DNA of 64,000 nt from Cherax quadricarinatus (lineage: Eukaryota; Arthropoda; Malacostraca; Decapoda; Parastacidae). The notes beneath the pieces were generated by a model that saw nothing but the letters and a program-made list of their open reading frames with translations, searched no databases and was not told the origin of the DNA. Position 1 is the stretch's first letter; each line of letters starts with the position of its first letter. Below, in pieces: positions 10,287 through 23,017 of this stretch. The DNA lies in contig NC_091355.1 of NCBI RefSeq assembly GCF_038502225.1, forward strand, positions 14,332,541 to 14,396,540, in the 5' to 3' direction. A program made the translations under genes and the position numbers.

Positions 10287-12998
10287 GATGAGTATGCAGA
10301 TAGAAGGAACAGAGGGGGAGGAGGGGTTGCACTGCTCATTAAAAGCTGATGGGGATTTGAGGAAATAGAAGGAATGGACGAGATTGGAGAAAGTGATTAC
10401 ATAGGTACAATTCAGTCTGAGGGACATAAGGTAGTCATTGCAGTGATGTATAACCCGCCACAGAGACCAAGAGAGGAATATGAAGAGAGCAATGGTGGAC
10501 ACAGTAGCTAAGGTGATCAGAAGAGCTCATTCGAGTAGAGAAAAGTTACTGGTCATGGGTGCTTTCAACCACAGGGAGATTGATTGGGAAAACATGGAGC
10601 CACATGGGGTTCCCGAAACATGGCGAGCCAAGATGATGGATGTGGTACTGGAAAACCTCATGCATCAACATGTTAGGGACACTACCAGAGAGAGAGAGGG
10701 GAGGATGAACCAGCAAGACTAGACCTCGTGTTCACCCTGAGTAGCTCGGACATTGAGGACATCACATATGAAAGGCTCCTTGGAGCTAATGATCACGTGG
10801 TTCTGAGCTTTGAATACATAGTATAGTTACAAGCGGAGAGGGTAACAGGAGTAGAAGGGGAAAAGCCAAACTACAAAAGGGGGGACTACACAGGTATGAG
10901 GAACTTCCAGCAGGAGGTTCAGTGGGAGAGAGAATTGGTAGGAAAGTCAGTAAACAAAATGGAGTACGTAACAACAAAATGCAAGGAGGCAGAAGAAAGA
11001 TTTTTTCCCAAGGACAACAGAAATAATGGGAAGACCAGAATGAGCCCTTGGTTTACCCGAAGGTGTAGGGAGGCAAAAACTAAGTGCACTAGAGAATGGA
11101 AAAAATACAGAAGGCAAAGGACCCAGGAAGTTGAGAGATTAGTCGAAGAGCCAGAAACGGGTATGCACATATAAGGAGGGAGGTGTAGCGACAGTACGGA
11201 AACAACATAGTATCGAAAGTCAAGTCTGATCCAAAACTGTTGTACAGCCACATCATGAGGAAGACAACAGTCAAGGACCAGGCTGAGGAAAGAAGGTGGG
11301 GAGCTCACAAAAAACGACCAAGAAGTATGTTAGGAGCTCAACACCAGATTAAAGGAAGTATTGGAGATAGGTAGGACTCTGGGAAGACAGAACAGAAGGG
11401 TACACCAACAAGGGATACACCAACAAGTGTTGGATGAAATACAACCGAGGAGGTGGTAAAGAAGTTGCTAAGTGACCTTGATACCTCAAAGGCGGTGGGA
11501 CCGGAAATGTCTCCATGGGTCCTAAGAGAGAGAGCAGAGACGCTGAGCCACTAACCACAATTTTCAACACATACCTTGAAACTGGGAAACTACCTGAGGT
11601 ATGGGAGTCGGCAAATGTAGTTCCCATTTTTATGAAAGGAAACAGAAACGAGGCACTATACTATAGAAAAGTGTCACAGACGTGTATAGTATGCAAAGTC
11701 ATGGAGAAGATTATCAGGAGGAGAGTGGTGGAGCACCTGGAACGGAACAAGATTATAAACGACAACCAGTACAGATTCATTGAAGGCAAATCCTGTGTCA
11801 CAAACCTACTGGAGTTTTATGACAAGGAGACAGTAGTAAGACACGAGAGAGAGGGGTGGGTTGTTTGCATTTTCCTGGGCTGCAAGAAGGCCTTCGACAC
11901 AGGTCTTCACAAGAGAGTGCAGAAGCTAGAGGATCAGACACGTGTAACAGGAAGGGCACTGCAATGGATCAAAGAATACCTGACAGGGAGGGAACAACAA
12001 GTCATGGTACGTAATGAGGGCGCCTGTGACGAGAGGGGTCAAACAGGGGTTAGTCCTAGGCCCAGTGCTATTTTTGGTATATGTGAATGACATGATGGAA
12101 GGGATAGACTCAGTAGTGTCCCTATTCGCAGATGATGCGAAGTTAATGAGGAAAATTAAATCAGATGAGGATCAGGCAGGACTACAAAGAGACCTGGACA
12201 GGCTGGACGCATGGTCCAGCAACTGGCTCCTCGAATTTAACCCCGCCAAATGCAAAGTCATGAAGATAGGGGAAGTTCAAAGAAGATCGCAGACAGAGTA
12301 TAGGCTAGGTGGCCAAAGACTGCAAACCTCACTCAAGGAGAAGGACCTTGGGGTGAGTATAATACTGAGCACGTCTCCAGAAGTACACATCAACCAGATA
12401 ACTGCTGTAGCATATGGGCTCCTGGCAAACCTGAGAAAAGCGTTCCGATACCTCTGTAAGGAATCGTTGAAGACTCTCTTCACCGTGTACGTCAGGTCCA
12501 TACTGGAGTATGCAGCACCAATTTGGAACCCACACCTGGTCAAGCACGTCAAGAAATTAGAGAAAGTGCAAAGGTTTGCGACAAGGCTAGTTCCAGAGCT
12601 AAAGGGATTGTTCTACGAAGAAAAGCTAAGGGAAATCGGCCTGACGACAACGGAGGATAAGAGGGTTAGGGGAGACATGATAACGACATACAAAATACTG
12701 CGTGGAATAGACAAGGTGGACAGAAACAGGATGTTCCAGAGATGGGACACAGAAACAAGGGGTCACAATTAAAAGTTGAAGACCCAGATGAGTCAAAGGG
12801 ATGTTAGGAAGTATTCAGTCATAGAGTAGTCAGGAAGTGGAATAGCCTAGCAAGTGAGGTAGCGGAGGCAGGAACCATGCATAGCTTTAAGATGAGGTAT
12901 GATAAAGCTCATGGAGCAGGGATAGGACCTAGTAGCACTCGGTGAAGAGGCGGGGCCAGGAGCTGAGTCTCGACCCCTGCTACCACAATTAGGTGAGT
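10285..12998 (+). mobile_element. Jockey/CR1-like LINE, copy A (5'-truncated)
   Basis: This copy is collinear with the best copy at 26.9-29.67 kb. It begins inside the endonuclease region (gaggggttgcactgctcatt) and ends with the family tail aattaggtgag before a CA tract. It has many small deletions and substitutions; its reading frames are described separately. Confidence 0.85.
10330..12772 (+). pseudogene. LINE ORF2 pseudogene: endonuclease plus reverse transcriptase (copy A)
   Basis: An ORF2 remnant encoding, when intact, an apurinic-type endonuclease that nicks target DNA and a reverse transcriptase that copies the element RNA at the nick. Endonuclease traces include YIGTIQSEGH, VMYNPPQ and LLVMGAFNH, where the family has GDFN, so a conserved Asp is changed to Ala. 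The RT part lies mainly in two overlapping frames, 11,515-12,090 and 12,014-12,772. Visible pieces are NVVPIFMKGNRNEA, LGCKKAFDT (family LDCKKAFD), LGPVLFLVYVNDMMEG and the catalytic FADD at 12,125-12,136. Frame changes at about 10,500, 10,700, 11,180 and 12,050 and several stops make it non-functional. Identity to the 26.9-29.6 kb copy is high by eye, so it is a moderately young relative. Confidence 0.85.
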
Positions 12999-13020
12999 AT
13001 ACACACACACACACACGCAC
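12999..13020. repeat. (CA)n at the 3' end of LINE copy A
   Basis: A short CA tract directly after the LINE tail aattaggtgagta. Confidence 0.85.
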
Positions 13021-13480
13021 AGATGAATGTTCTGTTCAATGTTTGGGGAAGTAGTAGTCTGGTAAATGCCTGGAAAAAGGTAAGATATGTTTTTGGTGGA
13101 AGTGCTCTAATGACTGCTTTTAAATGGAAATGGTAAATGTTTAGAGAGAGAGAGAGAGATGGTAAATGTTTGGAGAGAGATATGGTAAATATTTAAGGAC
13201 GGAGCACTCTGCTAAATGTTTAGAGAAGGAACGCTCTTTAAAATGTTTGGAAATTAGTAAATATTTAGAGAGAAAGTATCCTTAAATGTTTGGGAATGAA
13301 TTATTTAGGCAAATATTGAAGGTTGAAGCGCTATGGCACGTTCAGGGCTGATGTGATGTGGTTAATGTTTAGGAAGATATTGTCATTGTTGTGTGGAAGA
13401 TCAGTATTGTAAATATTTTGTGAAATGAAGCTCTCATAACCGTTAGGAGAAGTAATATTCTAGTAAATGTTAACGAAATA
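13021..13480. repeat. Degenerate minisatellite, gtaaatgtttggaga motif
   Basis: More than ten diverged, irregularly spaced copies of a motif like taaatgttt(a/g)gagaga, mixed with GA runs and gaagcgct-like pieces. The period is roughly 30-40 bp and poorly preserved. Confidence 0.6.
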
Positions 13481-13693
13481 TATAAGCCTCCATCTGTAGT
13501 GGCGGTTATGATAGTATAAACCGAGCAACGGTAGCAGAAAAGAGCTCTCAAGGCAAAAAATTATTCCGCTGATCAGTGGAGACTAACCCAAAGAAAAGAG
13601 ACTGTAATCAATGGGACCAACATATCAGACTTGAACCATAGAGGGTTAAACTGATGAGAGAAGTGCTATGGAACTACATTTGTCGGGAACAAG

Positions 13694-13754
<61 letters not shown>
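13694..13754. repeat. (GA)n microsatellite, about 60 bp
   Basis: Pure GA alternation. Confidence 0.95.
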
Positions 13755-13758
<4 letters not shown>

Positions 13759-13859
13759 ACCTAAGAAGGTAACACTGAATTTTCATATACGAGGTAACAG
13801 ATATAGGCTGCGAGTTCCCACTGGGAGTGTAACCATGAAGTAATATATCCTCTGACTTT

Positions 13860-15020
13860 CCTGGTAGAAACTACAAAAGGAACATAGAAGGAAAAGGTAG
13901 ATACAAACCAAAGTACAAGAAGATGGGATAGCACATGTATGAGAGAGTTCCTGAATGAAGTTCAGCGAAAAGAGGAACTGGAAGGAAAAATAACAGAAGA
14001 GATGACGGAGTGCCTACTAGCACGAAAGTGTCAGGAGGGAAACACAGATTTGTACTCAAAAAAGGGGAAGAGGTAAATATACAGAGAGGTTGTGGGTCAA
14101 CAAGTTGCAGTGTACTGAAGAGATACAGAAAGCAGAGAACTGCAGTCAATGAACAAGTGAGAATAAGATTCTGAATCTAATATGTAAAAATGGGAGAGGA
14201 GCGACGGACAACACGAGAAGAAAACAGCATTGAAATCAAAGTAAAATCCTCTGCAAATGCAATATTATGAAAATTTGGGAATGGCAAAACCAGAGACGTA
14301 CTACAGACTCAGGAGACAAAGGCTTCGAACCTCACAGGTTGACCACTGTGCCAAGTATATCACCTGAGGAACACATCAACGGAATATGTGCACGGGCAGA
14401 TCTAAGCTTAGTCTTCAGCAGTGTCAACAAGGATTCATTTCCGACACCATATATCCATATCAGAAAAACGGTAACAGTAAAGGGCAAATAACAGAAGGAG
14501 AGTTGACAAGTAACAAATCAAATGCTTGTGAGGGACTACACAAGCGTCTCAAGAGCTTTTCCTTGAGGAAACAGGTGATGCCAAAGAGCAGGGAAGAATA
14601 AATAAATAATCAGAGATTGAATCTCAAGACAACAGGTAAGGAAGTAAAAATGCCACTGAAAGAATTTGACATTTAGAAAGCAACACTTGGATCCTGAAAT
14701 AAAGAATACAAACAAATACAGTATATATTTACAACGTATTAATGGAGATCAAGCACATTGGAAATCTAGCACAAGAGAAATATTGCTCCAATATTAAAAA
14801 ATAGTGATAGAGGCAGCATTAAACTGAGCTTAATGTCTATGGTATTAATGACGTTAATCAGACGAGGAGAGGAACACCTGAAGACACACGGAGACATCAA
14901 CGACAGACAACAAGAATTTTGGGAAGGTAAATCGTGTCTTACGAAACTTTAAAATTTCTATAAAAGAGTAGCAGACATTACTCAGAAAGTTGATAGACAA
15001 CACAAGATTAATCAAAAGAT
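13860..15020 (+). mobile_element. Ancient, rearranged relative of the LINE ORF2
   Basis: Pieces align by eye to the 27-29 kb LINE but out of order and heavily decayed. 13,870-14,200 resembles the inter-domain region (aactacaaaaggaacat, gaagagatgacgga). 14,280-14,410 resembles the region after FADD (gactcaggagacaaaggctt, tatcacctgaggaaca). 14,800-15,000 resembles the RT core (ggtattaatgacgttaatca, gaaggtaaatcgtgtcttac). No frame is open for long. It is either a related subfamily or a rearranged old copy. Confidence 0.55.
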
Positions 15021-15535
15021 CTTTTGTCTGTAGTGTATCCTTATTTCGATTTCGTTGTAATTCGATATGAAGAGAAGTTAGTTAACAGTAGAGGCAAATG
15101 TTTGAGGTAGTGGCCACACAGTGTAAGGGAGATCCAGAGGGTTTTATGAATTGATCGTAGTGATCCCGTGAAATCAAACAGGCAGGTAAGGTGTGTTTAA
15201 ACCGAAAGATTACATAGTGACATGTAGCTATTTAGTATTAAATATGTAGCTAGCCACTAGTAGGACTGGTAACTTCGTTAGTAAGATTGAGAAAGAGTGG
15301 GAAGAAAACTTAAACAGTGAGTGTAGCTAAGAAAATACATATGGAAAACGATGTACAGTTGAAGAAGTGTAATCGAAGAAAAGGAATTGTAACAGTCCTG
15401 CAAAGTTGTGAGCCAGAGTAGGATATCCACATGAATTCTACCAGATCTTACCGATATGTGTATCACGTGAGTTAAAAAAAAAAAAAAAAAAAAAAAAACT
15501 CGTTTTTCCTGTCTCTGAGAGTACAGTGGCCATCA
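15021..15535. other. Spacer with an A25 run
   Basis: No gene seen. A 25-base poly-A lies at 15,474-15,498 and could mark the 3' end of an unrecognised plus-strand retroposed sequence ending there. Confidence 0.4.
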
Positions 15536-15589
15536 TTTAAGAATGCTCTAGCTGCGATGGTTATAGATGGGAACCAATGATACACGTTT

Positions 15590-15869
15590 TTACCCCACTA
15601 GTTCCTTCACTTATGTCAAGATTTACCACTAGTACGTCCACCAGCAACACATATGCTCCATGCATCAATATTTTCACCAAAACCAACATGTACGTCATTT
15701 TCTCCAAAACTGATGCTCCACCGATTCTCAGGTTATTTATAACTATTACCAGCATTACAAACAACACCTGTAAACACTTCCATTACTAATACACCAGTAT
15801 TAATAATAGTAACTACCAATCACATGCCAACTGCTGATGCCTAAACGATACATCCACCTCCTTCAACCA

Positions 15870-15937
<68 letters not shown>

Positions 15938-16300
15938 GCAGCCATCACAGGCCCTTCCTTTCCACATATTTTTCTACAATACACACCACACACACGCACG
16001 AATACAAATGTATTCAAACACACTAACACTATATCCAATACAAACACTTTGGCAGCAACCACAACTACTCCTCCCTATCAGCAAACTAAATGCTTTCCAT
16101 TGCACAACTCTCACCACCTATATAATAGTTGACACAACCACCACGCCCATGAACATCAGTATCCACTTATGACATCACAAAATCACAGAACACCCAACCA
16201 AATAATCCTAGCACATCCACCACAGTCGCTACGGCTACTGCTCCCGCCATTTGTAGCCAATACTACCAATTAAATTAAGAAAACTACATATATAAACACC
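15590..16300. repeat. Low-complexity ACC/ATC-rich tract with (CA)n at 15,871-15,935
   Basis: The plus strand is strongly A/C-rich with irregular acc, atc and aac triplets, as in cactagtacgtccaccagc. A pure CA run lies at 15,871-15,935. The open frame of 111 codons here reads Thr-His repeats and is not a gene. Confidence 0.65.
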
Positions 16301-16309
16301 ACTACAACT

Positions 16310-16312
<3 letters not shown>

Positions 16313-16396
<84 letters not shown>
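16313..16396. repeat. (CA)n microsatellite at a LINE 5' junction
   Basis: 84 bp of CA running directly into LINE sequence at 16,397. Confidence 0.95.
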
Positions 16397-16400
<4 letters not shown>

Positions 16401-16757
16401 CAACCTCACGACAGTGGAAGACAGGAGGGTTAGGGGGATATGATAACATAAAACACTGAGAGGAATTGATAAGGTGGAGAGGGACAGAATGTTTCAGAGA
16501 TGGGACACAGCAACAAGGTGTTACAACTGGAAACTGAAAACTCAGATGAATCACAGGGATCTTAAGAAGTATTTCTTCAGTCATAGAGTTGTCAGGAAGT
16601 GGACCAATCTGGAGAGTGAGGCAAGATCCATACATAGCTTTTAAAAGAGGCTTGATACATCTCTTGAAGCAGGGACAGAGTGGACCTAGTAACGATCAGC
16701 AAAAAGGAGAGGTCAGAGATATGAATCGACTCCTGCAACCACAAATAGGTGAGTACA
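16397..16757 (+). mobile_element. Jockey/CR1-like LINE, 3'-end fragment (copy B)
   Basis: Starts at the position equivalent to the LINE's gaaatcggcctgacgacac and continues through gggacacagcaacaagg, agtatttcttcagtcatag and caccctgcaacc-like tail sequence to aataggtgagtacacac. It encodes only the last about 90 residues of ORF2, with stops. Short CA-rich sequence follows. Confidence 0.8.
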
Positions 16758-17795
16758 CACGTTAAGTGCACACGCCCAGTAGTAACTGCCACCACCACTA
16801 CTGCAGCAGTAACCACTACAACCCACCTCTCTCCCATAGGACACATTCTAGCTTACACGACATACATAGTAATAAATTAAATATGTTATTACACACTCGT
16901 CGACTTTATAATTACCTTACATAATGAAAAGGAGATTAAATAAAGAAATGAAGAATGAGACCATGAAACAAAGTACCAAAAATTGCAAGAGATGTATAGA
17001 AGGCAAATGTTAAATGTTGGAGCCAGTGAGAAAAATGTTAACAGCAAGAAAGGGAATAACAGTGGCGAAAGTGCAGGAAATAATCAGCATAATTAGGCAG
17101 GAAACAGAAAAGCTAAAGAGCCGTCGTGAAGACTATGTAAAAAAAACTACTGATGAAGCCTAGAGGAAGAAGAATGACTTGGCACAAGAAGAGAGCCAAG
17201 AGATGTGGTAGAAAAAAATAAGGAGAAAGTAAGACAGGTAAAACTGGCAAGACGCATAAAAAGAGTCAGGAGACACATGCAGACCAGTTCAAGACAAGTC
17301 TAGCAGACGTGACACACAAGACTCAAAAAGAACTAGATGCAGGAGAGGAAGAAATACGAAGGACCGGACTAAAAGGAGGCCCTGAGAATGTTTAGCTTGG
17401 AAGAGAAGAATGACTATACTATGTATGATTACAGAATGAAGGAGAGAGAGAGAAACTGAAGACGCACTGGAGAAAAAAATGGGAGCAAGGAATGTGAAGA
17501 AAAAAATAATCGTTTTAAGAACTGGAACATGAAAAAGATATCTAATAAAGCTGCATTTTGATATAAATTACTTAGAAAACCGACAAGTTGAAGAATGAGA
17601 CGTTTGTGCAATAAAGATTCCCGAAGGTTACACAAGTGCTTCATTCTTCAAACTACATTTTGTTGGTACAGAAGCAAGAAACTTTACTCATAATCAAACC
17701 AAAGGGGATTCAACAGATTCGATACAGACTACATTAAACAGGATAGATCAAAGCAAGAGAGACAGGAAGAGCAGGAGAGGTGGAATAAAAGAGTG
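16758..17795. other. A/G-rich region, possible old ORF1-like remnant
   Basis: An ACC-rich patch (16,770-16,830) is followed by sequence rich in gaa, aag and aga codons on the plus strand. That composition resembles the coiled-coil ORF1 at 25.6 kb, but frames are broken every few dozen codons and no specific motif survives. Confidence 0.3.
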
Positions 17796-18410
17796 GGGTG
17801 TGAGAGGAAGGAAAGGGACCGTATCAGGGAATCCATCTCCCTTGAAGGAAAGAGCTCCTCTAGAGGAGGTGACAGTTTACAACTCCCAACAAATACGCCA
17901 CACACGTCCCCTGTGTCCGATACATCATCCCTGTATTATCTTTCAACTCTTTTCCCTTCCTCTTATTTTCACAAATTCCTCTACGTCTGCCCATAAATTA
18001 ATAACTAACTCACCAACATTATCCCCATCTCCTATGTAAATGTTCGCCAATAATCACCTTCAATGTCATCCCAACTTTTAACCCAATGATGCTACACAGT
18101 AACCACCAAAATCTGAGGGGCAAGAATAGAGTAACTATAAAAATTTATCAGAGAAAAGCATCTGTAGATGTTACTAACAAAATAGACGAGCTAAATGCAA
18201 AGAGTAATAGAGAACCATCTAGATATCATAGCCCTCACAAAGACGAAAATCGGAAAGGAATTGCAAATTCAATTTTCCTAGGGAAGGAGTATCATAGTAA
18301 AATAAAAAGAGATAACAGGGAAGGAAGAAGTGAGGCACTCACAAAAAGCAATGATTAGACATTTAAGATTATGAACCAAAACAAATCGCCGATCACCTGC
18401 AGTATTGGCA
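17796..18410. other. Spacer without recognised features
   Basis: Open frames at 17,800-18,039 and 18,086-18,358 lack recognisable motifs. Confidence 0.4.
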
Positions 18411-18412
18411 AC

Positions 18413-18491
18413 ATGCGCGCGCGCGCGCACACACGCGCACGCACGCACGCGCACGCACGCACACACATACACACACACACACACACACACA
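18413..18491. repeat. (GC/AC)n compound microsatellite
   Basis: A (CG)n start passes through mixed acgc into (AC)n. An alternating purine-pyrimidine tract of about 79 bp with GC at one end is a potential Z-DNA former. Confidence 0.9.
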
Positions 18492-18539
18492 GTAACGAAA
18501 GGAAGATACCGAAATAAATCAATATATAAAAGAGTCAAA

Positions 18540-19270
18540 GAGAAATGTGGCTAAAATAATATAAGAAAATGAGTGATAAGCAAAAATGGATTCTCTTACA
18601 CAATGAAGGAAGAGTAGAAACAGGTGCAAACTAGAATAGACATTTGCCACCTTTACATGCAGGAACACTAACCTTAGCGATTGTAGAAGAGGAGAGAGAT
18701 TATAACTAACGATGCTGAGCAAAATACTGACACTTATGCAAGAACAGGTTGGCCAAAACACACGAACAGGAAGAGAAACAGATGCAGAAATTAGTGAATG
18801 ACGAAAAACACAAAGAGAGGGAGAAATTAAAAAAATGCAAACACAAATACTGGAGGTAATAATCACGGAAAACAAACAGGAAATAACAGACACGGAAAAG
18901 CAAAGTCAGAAATACAAAGGAAGGCGATGACACACGTAGAAAAAGAAAAAAAAAAGAAAGCAATAAAGGTAGAAAAGCAAAGACAGGCAATAATAAACTT
19001 AGAGGTAGGTAGAGAGAAGACAAAAAGACTGGAAGTGACAGAGGTCGAATCGTAAATGCAATGGAAGGCGAGCAGGGAACAAGAACAACAACACTCGACA
19101 CTAACACAACTGCTCACCGTAGACACAAAAGAAGTGATGACACAGGTGCGGGAAATTGTAAAACACGACCCAATAACGAGAGTAAAGTACGATAAGGTTG
19201 ACAAACAGCAGAGAGAGAGAGTTAGGAACCCTTTACCTAACCTTGTAAAACCGTACAAACGTACAGTAAA
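18540..19270 (+). pseudogene. Possible LINE ORF1-like coiled-coil remnant
   Basis: The plus strand is rich in Lys/Glu/Gln codons, for example acaggaagagaaacagatgc, and also encodes a short open frame at 19,056-19,277 (KASREQEQQHSTLTQLLTVD). This resembles the coiled-coil half of the ORF1 at 25.6 kb and lies upstream of LINE copy C. There is no alignable motif, so the call rests on composition and position. Confidence 0.25.
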
Positions 19271-19553
19271 CTTCTAAATGCCGTAAATATTAACAAGTTT
19301 TTTGACAACAGGACGAGAATGAGAATGGATTGTTTATGATGCACAGAATAAAGAAAACGAACTCCCTATTAGAAAATCACGAGATATGAAGATTTAAATA
19401 CAGATATTCTATAAAAATATAAAGGAATATAGTAGTATTTTTTTTAAAAAACAAGAATAGCAAAAACACTGGAGAATACGAAATAGAAAGAAAAGGAAAG
19501 AAAAAGAAGAGCAAAAGAGACAGAAGATGTAGTGGTACAGCCCAAGACTTGTG

Positions 19554-19554
<1 letters not shown>

Positions 19555-19618
<64 letters not shown>
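19555..19618. repeat. (CA)n microsatellite at a LINE 5' junction
   Basis: 64 bp of CA running directly into LINE RT sequence (agtaatagaagtaagacac). Confidence 0.95.
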
Positions 19619-19623
<5 letters not shown>

Positions 19624-20460
19624 AGAAGTAAGACACAAGAGAGAGGGGTGGGTTTATTGCATCTTCTTGGACTGCAACAAGGCCTTTGACACAGTTCCTC
19701 ACAAGAGATCCGTGCAGAAGCTAGAGGATCAGGCACGTATAACAGGAAGGGCACTGCAATGGATCAGAGAATACCTGACAGGGAGGCAACAATGAGTCAT
19801 GGTAGTGGATGAGGTATCACAGTGGGCACTAGTGACGAGCGGGGTCCCACAGGGGTCGGTCCTAGGACCAGTGCTATTTTTGGTATATGTGAATGACATG
19901 ATGGAAGGGATAAGCTCAGAGGTGTCCCTGTTCGCAGATGATGTGAAGTTAATGAGGAGAATTAAATCAGATGAGTATCAGGCAGGATTACAAAGAGACC
20001 TGGACAGACTGGACAACTGGTCCAGCAACTGGCTTCTCGAATTTAACCCCGCCAAATGCAAAGTCATGAAGATAGGGGAAGGGCACAGAAGACCGCAAAT
20101 GGAGTATAGGCTATGTGGCCAAAGACTGCAAACCTCGCTCAAGGAGAAAGGTCTTGGGGTGAGTATAAAACCAAGCACGTCTCCGGAAGCACATATCAAC
20201 CAGATAACTGCTGCAGCATATGGGCACCTGGCAAACCTGAGAACAGCGTTCTGACACCTTAGTAAGGAATCGTTCAAGACACTGTACACCGCGTACGTCA
20301 GGCCCATACTGGAGTATGCAGCACCTGTTTGGAACCCACACTTTATCAAGCACGTCAAGAAATTAGAGAAAGTGCAAAGGTTTGCGACAAGGTTAGTTCC
20401 AGAGCTAAGGGGAATGTCCTATGAAGAAAGGTTAAGGGAAATCGGACTGACGACATGATA
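19619..20460 (+). pseudogene. LINE ORF2 pseudogene, reverse transcriptase part (copy C)
   Basis: The plus frame reads LDCNKAFDTVPHK (catalytic Asp kept), then, after a stop at 19,794-19,796, VTSGVPQGSVLGPVLFLVYV and LFADDVKLM. The stop at 19,794 replaces a CGA Arg codon (caacga to caatga). A second stop at 20,252 also sits at a CGA position (ttccga to ttctga). Near 20,455 about 28 bp are missing between two gaca repeats, which breaks the frame. Downstream the sequence still matches ORF2 C-terminal codons (KTLYTAYVRPILEYAAPVWN). It is inactive but only lightly decayed. Confidence 0.85.
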
Positions 20461-20779
20461 AAGACATACAAAATACTGCGTGGAATAGACAAAGTGGACA
20501 GAGACAGAATGTTCCAAAGAGGGGACACAGAAACAAAGGGTCAAAATTGGAAGTTGAAGGCTCAGATAAGTCAAAGAGATGTCAGGAAGTATTTCTTCAG
20601 TCATAGTCAGGAAGTGGAATAGCCTAGCAAGTGAGGTAGTGGAGACAGGAATCATACATAGTTTTAAGATGAGGTATGATAAAACTCATGGAGCAGGGAG
20701 AGAGGGGACCTAGTAGCACTCGGTGAAGAGGCGGGGCCAGGAGCTGAGTCTTGACCCCTGCAACCACAATTAGGTGAGT
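19619..20779 (+). mobile_element. Jockey/CR1-like LINE, copy C (RT to 3' end)
   Basis: Collinear with 28,465-29,660 of the best copy. It opens at the gaagtaagacac segment just before LDCKKAFD and ends with caattaggtgagta next to a CA tract. Confidence 0.85.
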
Positions 20780-20794
20780 ACACACACACACACA
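20780..20794. repeat. Short (CA)n between LINE copies C and D
   Basis: Fifteen bases of CA form the joint between the tail of copy C and the truncated start of copy D. Confidence 0.8.
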
Positions 20795-21547
20795 TACAGA
20801 GAGATCGCAAACACAGTATAGTCTAGGTGGCCAAAGTTTGCAAACCTCACTCAAGGAAAAGGATCTTGGGGTGAGTAAAATACCGAGCACATCTCCTGAG
20901 GCGCACATCAGATAACTGCTGCAGCATATGGACGCCTGGCAAACCTGAGATTAGTGTTCTGATACCTCAGTAAGGAATCGTTCAAGACACTGTACACAGT
21001 GTACGTCAGGCCCATACTGGAGTATGCAGCACCAGTTTGGAACCTACACCTCGTCAAGCACGTCAAAAAATTAGAGAAAGTGCAAAGGCTTGCATCAAGG
21101 CTAGTTCCAGGGCCAAGGCGCATGTCCTACGAAGAAAGGTTAAGGGAAATCGGCCTGACGACACTGGAGGACAGGAGGATTAGGGAAGACATGATAACGT
21201 CATACAAAATACTGCGAGGAATTGACAAGGTGGACAGAGACAGGATGGGATGGGACAAAGAAACAAGGGGTCACAATTGGAAGTTGAAGACTCAGATGAG
21301 TCAAAGAGATGTTAAAAAGTATTTCTTTAGTCATAGAATTGTCAGGAAGTGGAACAGTCTGGCAAGTGATGTAATGGAGGCAGGAACCATACATAGTTTT
21401 AAGGTGAGGTATGATAAAGCTCATGGAGCAGGGAGAGAGGATCAAGTAGCGATCAGGGCCAGGAGTTATGTCTCGACCCCTGCAACCACAAATACGCGAG
21501 TACAAATAGGCGAGTACGCACACACTACTACTACTATTACTTCTACT
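20795..21547 (+). mobile_element. Jockey/CR1-like LINE, copy D (3' part)
   Basis: Begins at the position equivalent to 28,940 of the best copy (gatcgcaaacacagtatag) and runs to a tail with two diverged 14-bp repeats (aatacgcgagtac, aataggcgagtac), then CA. A frame is open from 20,999 through the tail (MYVRPILEYAAPVWNLHLV), covering the C-terminal 170 residues or so of ORF2. An earlier CGA-to-TGA stop lies near 20,960. Confidence 0.85.
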
Positions 21548-21585
21548 ACACACACACACACACACACACACACGCACGCACACAC

Positions 21586-21635
<50 letters not shown>
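21548..21635. repeat. (CA)n microsatellite after LINE copy D
   Basis: About 88 bp of CA with a few CG interruptions. Confidence 0.95.
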
Positions 21636-21638
<3 letters not shown>

Positions 21639-21959
21639 TCCAAGATATTTTTCCATCACCTGGTCTGTGTGGACTCTTCAAGTCTCAGGATAAAGAAGAG
21701 CATAAACCAGCAACTTTTCACTCACCAGTATAAACAACAGACAGAGAAAATGCTTGTACCTAGCTGGATAAAACTCAAGACTGATGAAATGGAAACCCAA
21801 AATCAGTATATATAAAAACAAGGGAAGATGAGGAGGTAGAGGCAAAATGTGGGGTGTCAGAGGAGGTGATGTTACTTGGAATTAGGCACAAGATGAAAGA
21901 AGAGAGGGTGGAAAGGTTAAAAATCTTTACACGGAGATGGAGGAACAGGTGAAGAACGT

Positions 21960-23017
21960 TATGGGGAAAGAGAAGGACCAGAAGAGAAGGTTTGTGTGTC
22001 TGCTGAAGAGAAAAATACCATACAAGAGACCGGGACAAAACCTAGAGAAGCAAGCAGGAATAATAGGGAAGGCACAACAGTGGATCAAGGAAAAATCAAC
22101 AGAAAGCAACAATGAGTGATTGTCTGGGAAGAGGCATCGGAATGGGCAAGTGTGACAAGTAGGATTTAGCAAAGGTGAGTACTTGGACAGGTACTATTTC
22201 ATGAATTTTATGAAAACAAATATCGTCAGAGGTATTCCTGCTTCAGGATGTGACGCCAATGAGAAGAATGCAAGTAAATGTGATTCAGGACCTGGACAAG
22301 CTGTAGGATGGGTTTGACAGGTGTCAATTAGAATTTAACCCCCACCAAATGTAAAGTTATGAATACTGGGGTATGGCAAGGATAACAAGAAACAGAGTAC
22401 AGGCTCGGGAGACAAAAACTTCAATTTTCACTCAAAGAGGACTTCTGGGTAAGCATAGTATCAAGGATATCACCTGAGGCGCCGACTAACCAAATAACCA
22501 CCGCAAATGGGTGTTTGGCAAATCTAAGATAAGTATTCTGGAAGTTCAACAAGAGGTTATTCCCTGCAATATATACAGCATATGTCAGGTTCATCTTGAA
22601 GCATTCAGTACAAGCACGAAACTAGTCCTGGAGCTATAGATATGAACTATGAGGAGTGATTAAAGAGCTAAATCTGACAACATTAGATGACAGAAGGACC
22701 AGGGGTGACGATAACGACATATAGAATGCTGAGGGTAGTTGATTAGGATAGGAAAAAACCTGAGTTGGGAAACAGCAAACGAATATATAGCTGGAAGTTT
22801 AAAACTCTTATTAGTCAGAGGGATGTTAGGAAATATTTTTCAGCCTCAGAGTGATCGGCAAGTGGAACGACCTGGATAGTGATGTGGTAGAGGTAGGATC
22901 AATAGCTTTAAAAATAGGTATGATTGGTCTCATACAGCCAGAAGAGAACCGAGTAGTTGCTTAGAGAAGTGGCAGGACCAGGAGGAAAGACTCGACCCAT
23001 GCTACCACATTTAGATG

